From assembly GCF_025857195.1 (NCBI RefSeq), contig NZ_CP109787.1, positions 3,971,001-4,035,000 on the forward strand: DNA of 64,000 nucleotides. The letters run 5' to 3'. The notes under the pieces are model-generated. The model saw only the letters and a program-made list of their open reading frames with translations, was not told where the DNA came from and did not search any database. A program made the translations under genes and the position numbers. Shown here in pieces: positions 28,026-37,841 of this stretch. This DNA comes from Leisingera thetidis (GTDB lineage Bacteria > Pseudomonadota > Alphaproteobacteria > Rhodobacterales > Rhodobacteraceae). The first letter of the stretch is position 1, and every line of letters starts with the position of its first letter.

Positions 28026-28039
28026 TTGATCTGAATCAT
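28026..28039. promoter_or_regulatory. FNR/FnrL-type box upstream of napEFDABC
   Basis: TTGATCTGAATCAT matches the FNR consensus TTGAT-N4-ATCAA at nine of ten fixed positions. It lies 130 bases before napE. It suggests oxygen (or NO, for Dnr paralogues) control of nitrate respiration; the transcription start between it and napE is not clear. Confidence 0.65.
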
Positions 28040-28464
28040 ATCGCGGAGAGGTTGATTCCGAAAACGGCGTGTTCGGAAACAGAAAATGGGCGGCCTTGTG
28101 GCCGGCGACGGCTTTCCATTTGCCTTCAGGAGATCCCGAGGCATGGTGGGCCCGGCCATCGACCTTGAGTTCTGAGTAGGACCGTTGTCGAGACACGGCG
28201 ACTCGGCGGATCAGGACGTTATAGTGCGGGGCCGAATTTGCGGCTGACCGGCTTTGCGGCCGTTTCCGATGATGCTGCACCTGCCCGGTAATCTGTGTGT
28301 AGCAAAGCGCAAACCGAGCTGTGGCTAACCGCCTGGCTGCCCGTTACCAAGCACTGCGCCTGTCAACGCGAACTGGGCGACGTGGTGCCCCCGCCATGCC
28401 TTCCCGTCCTGAAAGGTCCCCAAGATTTCTTAGCCAAGCTCCCTGAGCCGGCGGATCGGTTGCG

Positions 28465-28599
28465 CATCACCTGTATGATGGCAACGGACAGGCCCTGGCC
28501 CTCGAACCATGCCTGTCGCTTTGCGATGACTGCAGCATTCTCTTGATGCCAGTGGATCATGCGTTCCTTGCCCACCGCCTCCTCAACCAAGTACAGCGC
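28465..28599 (-). pseudogene. Possible CcdA-type antitoxin fragment
   Basis: A 45-residue stretch reads YLVEEAVGKERMIHWHQENA...FEGQGL, resembling the C-terminal toxin-binding part of CcdA antitoxins (pattern W-x-x-EN-x-x-x-I-x-x-x-x-x-W-x-E-x-x-GL). The DNA-binding N-terminus and the usual end PLARYRQF are missing, and no CcdB toxin follows. The similarity is by eye only. Confidence 0.3.
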
Positions 28600-28756
28600 G
28601 GGTTTCGAACTGGTCCTGATGCGCAAAGCTGACCATGTTGGCGGTGCGCCCCTTTTTTGGCCTGGCACTAGCACTTTGACACTTTCACTCCTTGCCCTGG
28701 TGAGACATCAAGGATGTCATTTTGATAAAACCGGTTTTTTAGTTATTTTTGATGTC

Positions 28757-29074
28757 ATGACGATATCAAGCTCTAACGCACGCGCTCTTGCCGCCCTGGG
28801 TCACGACGCCCGGCTGGCCATCTTCCGGCTGCTGGTCAAAGCAGGGGAGGACGGGCTGAGGGTTGGCGACATTGCCGAGCATCTGGGCCTTGCGGCCTCC
28901 ACATTGGCGCATCACTTGTCCACGCTGGTCGATGCCAGGCTGGTGCTGCAGGAAAAACGGGGGCGCGAAGTGTTCAACAGGGTCGACTATCCCGTCATGC
29001 TGTCCGTCGTGAACTTTCTGACATCGGAATGCTGCGCGGGTGTGACCCTGACCGCAAAGGAGGAGACCGCTTGA
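28757..29074 (+). CDS. ArsR-family transcriptional regulator
   Basis: A 105-residue winged-helix repressor of the ArsR/SmtB family. Helix-turn-helix at about residues 35-65 (VGDIAEHLGLAASTLAHHLSTLVDARLV) and wing (QEKRGREVFNRVDYPVM). A C-terminal Cys pair (SECCAGV, residues 94-95) might bind a metalloid. Start chosen at the ATG at 28757, at the recognisable beginning; the open frame extends to 28559. It controls the downstream permease, now a pseudogene, and probably its own promoter, where GATGTCAT repeats flank an AT-rich block. Confidence 0.85.
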   Translation: MTISSSNARALAALGHDARLAIFRLLVKAGEDGLRVGDIAEHLGLAASTLAHHLSTLVDARLVLQEKRGREVFNRVDYPVMLSVVNFLTSECCAGVTLTAKEETA

Positions 29075-29129
29075 GATGCAGGCGGCCTTTTCTTGGATCA
29101 AAAGAAACTACAAAACTGGTTATTCAGAA

Positions 29130-29815
29130 ATGACAAGCACTACCGAAATCTCCCTGAGACCCGGCGCTGCTGTCTGGCGGTTCGCCAAGGATCAGCGGAT
29201 CTGAGCGGTCTCCGCGGCCATCCTGCTGCTGCTGGCCCTGTTCGCCCCTGCGCAATCCGCGGACAGCGCAGCCTTCGCCGGTGCGGCCTTGGCCCATACC
29301 GCGCCTTAACTGTTGTTCTCCATTGCCGTCGCGGCCTGGGCCGGGGCCACCGGCGCGGACAATCTGGTGGCAAAGGCCTTCACCGGCTCGCCGCTCCTGA
29401 TGATCGCCTTGGGCGCGCTGGCAGGCGGCTTGTCGCCGTTCTGTTCCTGCGGTGTGATCCCGCTGATTGCGGCGCTTCTGTCGATGGGGATGCCGCTGTC
29501 CGCCGTCATGGCATTCTGGCTGGCGTCGCCGATCATGGACCCCTCCATGTTCTTCCTGACCGCGGGGGTGCTGGGTGTCGAGTTTGCCATGGCCAAGACC
29601 CTTGCTGCCGTTGGCCTCGGCCTGTTCGGCGGCCTCACAGTCCATCTGCTGAGCCACGGCGGCGCCCTGCAAAACCCGCTGCGCGACGGTGTCGGCAACG
29701 GCGGCTGCGGCGGCCCGAAGATGCGCGCGCCCAAGCCGGTGGTCTGGAAATTCTGGCACGAGGCGGAGCGCCGGAAGAAATTTGCCACTACCGCCCGGTC
29801 CACCACCCTATTCCT
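29130..29815 (+). pseudogene. ArsP/DUF318-type permease, inactivated
   Basis: Downstream partner of the ArsR gene. In one frame from the ATG at 29130 it encodes a membrane permease with the family's CSCGVIPL motif (around 29447) and several hydrophobic helices. The frame carries TGA at 29202 (context QRI-stop-AVSAAI, probably an original Trp) and TAA at 29307 (TAP-stop-LLFSIAV, probably an original Tyr). The 3' half stops at about 29815, where IS481 sequence begins, in the middle of a helix after ARSTTLFL. So it has two nonsense mutations and a truncated end. Intact members are thought to export organic arsenicals or other metalloids. Confidence 0.85.
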
Positions 29816-30178
29816 AGTGTTTGATCCCACGGTTTGCTGGTGCGATCCATTCGTCGGAATGGAAGGAAGCACTATGGGACAAGTTCGTCACGGCAGCGCC
29901 ACGCACTGTCACCCGGCAGGCGATTGCGGAGCAATCTGCCGATAGGGCACGCACGCCTTCCGAGCTGCAATACAGCGACCGCAAGCTTCGACCGCAGCGT
30001 TGAGCCGGGACCTCGGTATCAACCCGAAGACGGCCGCGAAGTGGCGCAAGCGCGAGACGGCCGAGGATTGCAAGACCGGTCCGAAGGAGCCTCGGTCGAC
30101 CGTTCTCAGCGAGGCTGAGGAGGCATTGGTGGTGGCTTTCCGTCGGCACATACCCGTCGCCTTGCGCGAGGCCTGACG
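29815..30178 (+). mobile_element. IS481-family transposase remnant
   Basis: A short 5' fragment of an IS481 transposase. The start MGQVRHGSAT is at 29874, but the frame is lost soon after (TAG at 29943). From about 30000 the HTH region resumes in another frame (LSRDLGINPKTAAKWRKRE, then KTGPKEPRSTVLSEAEEALVVAFRRH) and stops with TGA at 30174-30176. The catalytic DDE domain is absent. Exact ends are uncertain because both flanks are broken genes. Confidence 0.8.
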
Positions 30179-30800
30179 GTTTGCTGCCCCGGAACGGGTA
30201 AGTGGCGAAGCCATTCGCGTCGCCGTGCTAACAAGAATGTCCTGGATTCGAAGGAAGCAGGCTCAGTTCCTAGGCCAGCCTCGTCAGCCAGTTCGGAAGT
30301 ATGTCTCAGGCGAAACGCATTTCTATTTTGGTCGTCCGCTTCGGCTCGAAGTTGAGGAGTGGGACAAGCAGGTCCATCGTAACATGCGATCCGGGTCCGA
30401 CCGACTGATCCTCAAGGTTCCTTCCGAGACAGATTCCGTTCAACGGGAACGCTGGATGGCCTCCTGGATGAAGAACCGTCTTCGTGACTGGGCGCTTCCG
30501 AGGTTCGACGCCTGGACCGCACGGCTGGGAGCGCATCCAGATTGGTGGGGCATCCGCCCCATGAAAACGAAATGGGGCAGCTGCAACGCCGAAAAACGGA
30601 TCATCTGGTTGAACTCTTCGCTCGTGAAAAAGCCAGAGGGCATGATCGACTATGTGATCTTGCACGAGCTCGCTCACCTGATTTCGCCTCAGCACGATCA
30701 GAGCTTCACTGCCGTTCTCGACCGGGAAATGCCGCGGTGGCGCAATGTGCGCAAAGAGCTCAACGCTCTTCCCCTGGAGGCATGGATCGACAGAAATGTG
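30179..30800 (+). pseudogene. YgjP-like M48-type metallopeptidase, truncated at both ends
   Basis: Similarity begins abruptly at 30179 (FAAPERVSGEAIRVAVLTRM, then WIRRKQAQF), so about 60 N-terminal residues are lost where the IS481 remnant joins. The catalytic HELAH zinc motif and the following PRW region are intact. After ELNALPLEAW (about 30787) homology ends and no stop codon occurs: the frame stays open through the antisense of gyrB to 32258. G+C is lower than in neighbouring core genes, so it looks foreign. Such peptidases often accompany restriction or other defence islands. An active protein is unlikely. Confidence 0.75.
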
Positions 30801-30855
30801 CGACGCTCCGCGCCGCCGCCGCGCAAACCTTTGGGAAAATCGCGCAAACTTATGG

Positions 30856-30881
30856 GGATCGCGCACGAATATGCGCGATCC
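30856..30881 (-). terminator. Hairpin at the end of gyrB
   Basis: GGATCGCGCA (30856-30865) pairs perfectly with TGCGCGATCC (30872-30881) around CGAATA, ten bases after the gyrB stop on the minus strand. No T-run follows, so it may be a processing or weak termination structure. Confidence 0.6.
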
Positions 30882-30890
30882 TACAGCATA

Positions 30891-33392
<2,502 letters not shown>

Positions 33393-33986
33393 TCAGACCG
33401 CTTTGCCCCCAAGGGCGGCCGCCGTCCTGAGCCAGGTTTCAACCTTGGCTTCCGGCGCATCCGTGGCCGGCGCAAATGTGGTGAACCGCGTGGGTCTGAT
33501 GCCGACAAATCCGAGGATCTGACGGCTGATGAAGGTCTTCACGGCGTTGCCGTAGAACAGCCGCAGCCACAGCGCAGGCGTGTCCGACGTCAGCAGAACC
33601 CGCGCGGTCTTGCCGGTCAGCATCGGCGCCGGCAGCCCCATGAAATTGACGCTGCGGGTGTCAAAGGCGCGCCCCGGCAGCAGCGCCCGGTCGAACACCG
33701 CCTTCAGCTTGGCCGGCACCGCCCCCCACCACAGGGGGGCCGCCATCACCACATGTCCGGCCCACTCCAGATCTTTCAGAAATGCCTCCAGATCCGGCTC
33801 CAGCGGCTTGGGGTTCCGGTAACCGCTCTGGCCGTAGTCCATGTCGAATTGCATGGCCGAAACATCATGGCTGCGGACCTCGTGGCCTTCTTTCTCTGCC
33901 GCTGTGCGATAGGCGTCGCACAGGGATTTCGAAAGAGAGGTTTGGCCGGGATGGCCGTTGAGAATAAGGATTTTCCGGGCAGACAT
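33393..33986 (-). CDS. NAD(P)H-dependent flavodoxin-fold oxidoreductase
   Basis: A 197-residue flavodoxin-like quinone/NAD(P)H oxidoreductase (KefF/YwrO/MdaB type). FMN phosphate loop NGHPGQTSLSKSL near residues 8-20 and the FMN-ring segment PLWWGAVPAKLKAVFDRALLPG near 85-105 are typical. ATG at 33986 preceded by GGAG at 7 bases. Transcribed divergently from a TetR gene; three matched operators lie between them, so it is very probably the TetR target. Likely role is two-electron reduction of quinones or azo/nitro compounds. Confidence 0.88.
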   Translation of the reverse strand: MSARKILILNGHPGQTSLSKSLCDAYRTAAEKEGHEVRSHDVSAMQFDMDYGQSGYRNPKPLEPDLEAFLKDLEWAGHVVMAAPLWWGAVPAKLKAVFDRALLPGRAFDTRSVNFMGLPAPMLTGKTARVLLTSDTPALWLRLFYGNAVKTFISRQILGFVGIRPTRFTTFAPATDAPEAKVETWLRTAAALGGKAV

Positions 33987-34007
33987 TTCGGGCTCCACAG
34001 GTTAAGT

Positions 34008-34070
34008 TGACCACGGTCACTTTATCGACTCAAAAATGACCGCGGTCAAATATAAAATTGACCGCGGTCA
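34008..34070. promoter_or_regulatory. Three tandem TetR operators
   Basis: TGACCACGGTCA (34008-34019), TGACCGCGGTCA (34037-34048) and TGACCGCGGTCA (34059-34070). The last two are perfect 12-bp palindromes. Centre-to-centre spacing is 29 and 22 bases. They fill the gap between the divergent oxidoreductase and tetR starts, so the TetR protein can repress both. Confidence 0.88.
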
Positions 34071-34094
34071 CTAAATTCAATTCGAGGCACAGAA

Positions 34095-34688
34095 ATGACA
34101 CGCGCACCCCAGAAGCGGCGGCTGGAAACCCGGGCAAAACTGCTGAATGTGGCGGCAGCCATCGTGCAGGAGCAGGGCTACAGCGGTTTGCGGGTCGAAG
34201 ATGTGGTTGCCCGGGCCGGGGTCGCCAAGGGCACTCTTTTTTCCCATTTCAAGGACAAGGACGGGCTGCTGGCAGTCTTGATCGGGGAGGAGGTGACGCG
34301 GCTGCTCGACGGGATGGAAGCCGCCGGGGCCCCATCGGATATTCCCGGCCTGACCGCCCGCCTCGCACCGCATCTCGACTATGTCGTGCAGGACCGGGTG
34401 ATTTTCGATCTTCTGCTGCGCTACTCAGGCACCACGGCGGCGGAACCGGATGAGGTGGTCACCGCAAGCTTCACCCGGCAGGTCGCGCTGCTGGCCCGCT
34501 GGCTGCAGTACATGCAGGCCGCCGGCAGCATTCGCCAGAGCCCGCCGCCGCAGCTATTGGCAGAAGGCATTCAGGCCTTCCTGAACCACGTGCTGGGTGT
34601 CTGGTTCTGCATGGAGCATGAGAACGAGGCACCGCCTGCCCGGACGCTGGAGCCTTACCTGAAGGCCTGGCTGCTGCCGCCTGCCTAG
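34095..34688 (+). CDS. TetR/AcrR-family transcriptional repressor
   Basis: A 197-residue regulator. The N-terminal helix-turn-helix (about residues 12-58, with VEDVVARAGVAKGTLFSHFKDKDGLL) is the TetR signature; the C-terminal part is the ligand pocket and dimer interface. It lies downstream of three TGACC-N2-GGTCA operators and is divergent from a flavodoxin-fold oxidoreductase. Its stop overlaps the last four bases of the convergent lysE gene. Ligand is unknown; a quinone or electrophile would fit. Confidence 0.92.
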   Translation: MTRAPQKRRLETRAKLLNVAAAIVQEQGYSGLRVEDVVARAGVAKGTLFSHFKDKDGLLAVLIGEEVTRLLDGMEAAGAPSDIPGLTARLAPHLDYVVQDRVIFDLLLRYSGTTAAEPDEVVTASFTRQVALLARWLQYMQAAGSIRQSPPPQLLAEGIQAFLNHVLGVWFCMEHENEAPPARTLEPYLKAWLLPPA

Positions 34689-35305
34689 AAGACCGGGATC
34701 GCAATGCCCACGCAGATCAGCAGCCCGCCCGACACCAGGTTGATGCGCCGCAGAACCCGGGGCGAGGCAACCGCCCGGCGCACCCGGTGCACCATGCCCG
34801 CCAGCGCCAGGTTGCCACTCAGCGGGATCACGAAGGACAGCGTCACAATGGCGGCCACATCCGGCCAGGAGGTGCCGGACAGGTCAAAGAAACCCGGCAG
34901 CACGCCCATGTAGAACAGAATCGCCTTCGGATTGCCCAGAATGGCGGCAATCCCCGCCATGAACCCGGCCCAGACGCCGGGCCGGGTCAGCGCCCGGTTC
35001 TCCTGCACCGCCTCCCCGGCGTGGCGGATCAGAAGATAGCCCATGCCGAGGAACATCAGGCAGGCCAGCCAGCGCAGCGCAGTCATGATGCCGGTGAATT
35101 CCGACACCACCCAGGACATCCCCGCAACAGCGATCAGCGGCCACAGGATATCGCCGCAGGCCACCCCCAGCGCCAGCGGCCAGGCCGCCGGAAAACCGCC
35201 GGAGACCGAGCGCGCTACCAGCGCCAGCCAGACCGGGCCAGGGGTCAGAAACAGGATCAGCAGGGCCCCTGCATAAAGCACCAGATCCCAGGAAGAGACT
35301 GTCAT
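34685..35305 (-). CDS. LysE-family amino-acid exporter
   Basis: A 206-residue inner-membrane translocator of the LysE/RhtB family. The N-terminal motif FLTPGPVWLALVARSVSGG and the GNPKAILFYMGVLPGFFD block (around residues 123-140) are characteristic, with about six membrane segments. Its ATG overlaps the recF stop (ATGA at 35302-35305), so it is translationally coupled to recF. The pairing with a recombination gene looks incidental. Exported amino acid unknown. Confidence 0.92.
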   Translation of the reverse strand: MTVSSWDLVLYAGALLILFLTPGPVWLALVARSVSGGFPAAWPLALGVACGDILWPLIAVAGMSWVVSEFTGIMTALRWLACLMFLGMGYLLIRHAGEAVQENRALTRPGVWAGFMAGIAAILGNPKAILFYMGVLPGFFDLSGTSWPDVAAIVTLSFVIPLSGNLALAGMVHRVRRAVASPRVLRRINLVSGGLLICVGIAIPVF

Positions 35306-36399
35306 TTCTGCACTACCTTCGACGCTCCGCCGCTGTCGGAAACTTCAATCACCTGCGCGCGGGCTTTCAGCTCGCCAAACAGTTCAGGCCCGGTGCCGGT
35401 CATCCAGGCCTGGGTGCCAAGGGCGCAGATTTCGTCATAAAGCGCGGCGCGGCGGGCCGCATCCAGATGCGCAGCCACCTCGTCCAGCAGCAGGATCGGC
35501 GGCGCGCCCTCGCGCTGCGCCAGCGCCCGCGCATTGGCCAGGATCAGCGAGACCAGCAGCGCCTTCTGCTCGCCGGTGGAGCAATCCTTGGCCGGAATGC
35601 CCTTGGTCCGGTAAGTGCCGATCAGATCAGTGCGGTGCGGCCCGACCAACGTCCGCCCGGCCGCCAGGTCGCGGAACCGGCTTTCCTCCAGGGCCTCTTT
35701 GAAATCCGCTTCGGTGGAAGGCATGCTGCCTTCCGACTGCAGCATCTCCAGCTCGGCCGCCGGAAAGGCGGTTTCGGCTTCGGCTTGCGCCAGCTGCAGC
35801 AGATCCACCGCCTGCATCCGTGCGGCGTGGATCCGATGCCCGGCCGCGGCCATCCGGTCTTCCAGCACCCGGTACCAGGCGGCGTCACGTATCTGCTCCT
35901 TCAGCAGCCGGTTGCGCTCGCGCATCGCTTTCTCATAGGCCAGCGAAGCCTCGGCATGGCCGGGCTCGAAACTCAGCGCAATCCGGTCCAGAAACCGCCG
36001 CCGCCCTTCGGCTGCTTCGATCCACAGCCGGTCCATCGCCGGGATCAGCCAGACCACCCGCGCCACCTGCCCGAGCGCCAGCTGGCTTGCGGATTTATTG
36101 TCGATCTTCACCTGCCGGGCATTGCCGCCCTCGGACCAGGTTTCCACTTCATAGACCTGCGAGGACGCCCGCAGCTCCCCCTTTAGCTTCCACCCCAGTC
36201 TTTCCGGCTGACGTGCCATCTCCGCCGCGCTGGCCCGGCGCAAACCGCGCCCGGGAGAAAACAGCGACACCGCCTCCAGGATATTGGTCTTGCCCGCGCC
36301 GTTGTTGCCGTGGATGGCCACCGGACGCCCGTCCAAATGCAATTCCGCCCGCAAATGCGAGCGGAAATGAGACAATACGAGTGAGGTCAAAGCCAGCAC
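35302..36399 (-). CDS. recF: DNA replication/repair protein RecF
   Basis: A 365-residue SMC-like ATPase that loads RecA at gaps via RecOR. Walker A is GNNGAGKTN at residues 30-38, the family signature LLVSLILANA and Walker B LLLDEVAAHLD are late in the protein. The length matches alphaproteobacterial RecF. Lies downstream of dnaN in the ancestral order dnaN-recF, with an intergenic repeat between the two. Confidence 0.96.
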   Translation of the reverse strand: MLALTSLVLSHFRSHLRAELHLDGRPVAIHGNNGAGKTNILEAVSLFSPGRGLRRASAAEMARQPERLGWKLKGELRASSQVYEVETWSEGGNARQVKIDNKSASQLALGQVARVVWLIPAMDRLWIEAAEGRRRFLDRIALSFEPGHAEASLAYEKAMRERNRLLKEQIRDAAWYRVLEDRMAAAGHRIHAARMQAVDLLQLAQAEAETAFPAAELEMLQSEGSMPSTEADFKEALEESRFRDLAAGRTLVGPHRTDLIGTYRTKGIPAKDCSTGEQKALLVSLILANARALAQREGAPPILLLDEVAAHLDAARRAALYDEICALGTQAWMTGTGPELFGELKARAQVIEVSDSGGASKVVQK

Positions 36400-36415
36400 G
36401 CGGGAGCTCCCTACT

Positions 36416-36452
36416 TCTTCTGGCCTAAAATATCCCCGCCGGAGGCAGCGCC
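36416..36452 (+). repeat. AAATACTC-type intergenic repeat, copy B
   Basis: CTTCTTCTGGCCTAAAATAT, then CCCCGCCGGAGGCAGCG, shares its second half exactly with copy A (CCGGAGGCAGCG). It fills the gap between the dnaN stop and the recF start. Confidence 0.5.
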
Positions 36453-36461
36453 GTCAGGCGC

Positions 36462-37583
36462 TCACACCCGCATCGGCATCACGACATAGACAGCGCTTTC
36501 GTCGTTGCCTTCGCGCATCAGGGTCGGATCGCCGGAGGAGTTGAACATGAACACCGCGTTCTCGCGGTCCACCTGGTTGGCGATCTCCAAGAGGTATTTG
36601 GCGTTGAAGCCGATTTCCAGCCGCTCGTCGTTGTAGGCCACCGCCAGCTCTTCCTCCGCGGCGCCGCTGTCGGGCGCGTTCACAGACAGGATCAGCCGGT
36701 CCTCCTCCAGCTGCAGCTTCACCGCGCGGGACCGCTCCGAGGACACGGTCGCCACCCGGTCAACCGCCTGTGCGAATTCGGACGCGTCCACTTCCAGGCG
36801 GCGGGTGTTGCCGGCCGGGATCACCCGGGTGTAGTCGGGGAAGGTGCCGTCGATCACTTTTGACGTCAGGGTGATGTTCGGGGTGGCAAAGCGCACCTTG
36901 GTTTCCGAGACCGACACTGCAATGTCCATGTCATCGTCATCCAGCAGCTTGCGCAGCTCGCCCACGGTCTTGCGCGGCACGATCACGCCCGGCATGTCCT
37001 CGGCACCCAGCGGCAGTTCGGCATCAATCCGCGCCAGCCGGTGGCCGTCAGTGGCCACCGCGCGCAGCGCCTTGCCGCCCTCAGCACCCGTTGAGACATG
37101 CAGGTAGACGCCGTTCAGGTAATAGCGGGTTTCCTCGGTGGAAATCGCGAATTTCGACTTGTCGAACAGGCGCCGCAGCACCGCAGCCTTGGCGGCGAAG
37201 TTCGAGTGGTATTCGGAGGAGGCCATCACCGGGAAATCCTCCCGCGGCAGGGTCGCCAGCGAGAAGTTCGAGCGGCCGGCCTCCACTGTCAAACGCCCGG
37301 TTGCGGCATCCGCGATCAGCGTGACCAGCGCGCCGTCGGGCAGCTTGCGGACAATCTCGTGCAGAGTGGTGGCAGCCACCGTGGTGGCACCGGCGCGCTC
37401 CACCTGGGCGGGAGCCTTGTCGACCACCTCGATATCGAGGTCAGTGGCGCGGAACTGGACGCTGTCGCCCTCGGCTTCGATCAGCACATTCGCCAGGATC
37501 GGAATGGTGTTGCGGCGCTCGACAACAGACTGTGCCTGAGCCACAGCCTTGAGAAGCGTGCCGCGTTCTATGCTGATCTTCAT
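36462..37583 (-). CDS. dnaN: DNA polymerase III beta sliding clamp
   Basis: A 373-residue clamp. It starts MKISIERGTLLKAV and ends in the conserved VMPMRV, which binds clamp-interacting proteins. Three repeated clamp domains are about 1-120, 125-250 and 255-373. The ATG at 37583 is the family start; the frame is open to 37631. dnaA is not upstream here; the next gene is an FAD/GcvT dehydrogenase. No cluster of DnaA boxes (TTATCCACA) was seen in 37584-37841. Confidence 0.97.
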   Translation of the reverse strand: MKISIERGTLLKAVAQAQSVVERRNTIPILANVLIEAEGDSVQFRATDLDIEVVDKAPAQVERAGATTVAATTLHEIVRKLPDGALVTLIADAATGRLTVEAGRSNFSLATLPREDFPVMASSEYHSNFAAKAAVLRRLFDKSKFAISTEETRYYLNGVYLHVSTGAEGGKALRAVATDGHRLARIDAELPLGAEDMPGVIVPRKTVGELRKLLDDDDMDIAVSVSETKVRFATPNITLTSKVIDGTFPDYTRVIPAGNTRRLEVDASEFAQAVDRVATVSSERSRAVKLQLEEDRLILSVNAPDSGAAEEELAVAYNDERLEIGFNAKYLLEIANQVDRENAVFMFNSSGDPTLMREGNDESAVYVVMPMRV

Positions 37584-37783
37584 GTCCCAAATCCTCTTCG
37601 TCATGCCCGTGTCAGTGGCCGGGACAAGCAACCTACCCGTTTACCCCTGCCACACAAGGCTTTTTATGGATTTCTCCAAGGGATTTCCGGCGGGGTCAAG
37701 AGGCGGCGGACGGCCAAACGGCGAAACCCGGGGAAACGTTGCAGCAGAACCCGAAGCTGTTCCCGAGGGGACAGTCACAAAAA

Positions 37784-37809
37784 ACGCCCCGGCGGTGCAG
37801 CCGGGGCGT
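37784..37809 (-). terminator. Rho-independent terminator of the first FAD/GcvT dehydrogenase
   Basis: On the minus strand ACGCCCCGGC pairs with GCCGGGGCGT around a 6-base loop and is followed by a TTTTTTG run, 33 bases after the stop codon at 37842. Confidence 0.9.
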
Positions 37810-37841
37810 GACAGGGGCAGGTGAAAACACTGGAGAGGTGC

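Larger units (their letters stand above)
27897..28756. other. Intergenic region with no intact gene between nap and arsR
   Basis: This 860-base stretch holds the nap promoter region with the FNR box (28026) and a decayed CcdA-like fragment (28465-28599). The rest (28050-28460 and 28600-28700) has no frame I can assign to a family. Its codon pattern and lower G+C differ from the flanks, consistent with remnant accessory DNA. Repeats of GATGTCAT at 28713 and 28751 belong to the arsR promoter. Confidence 0.6.

Noticed and set aside
28140..28290. Additional transposase fragment
   Set aside because: The region looks degraded and short frames read Arg/Pro-rich, but nothing matches a transposase motif that I can name.
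37584..37841. Chromosome replication origin next to dnaN
   Set aside because: No TTATCCACA-type DnaA boxes, no AT-rich unwinding element and no dnaA; only a terminator is visible.
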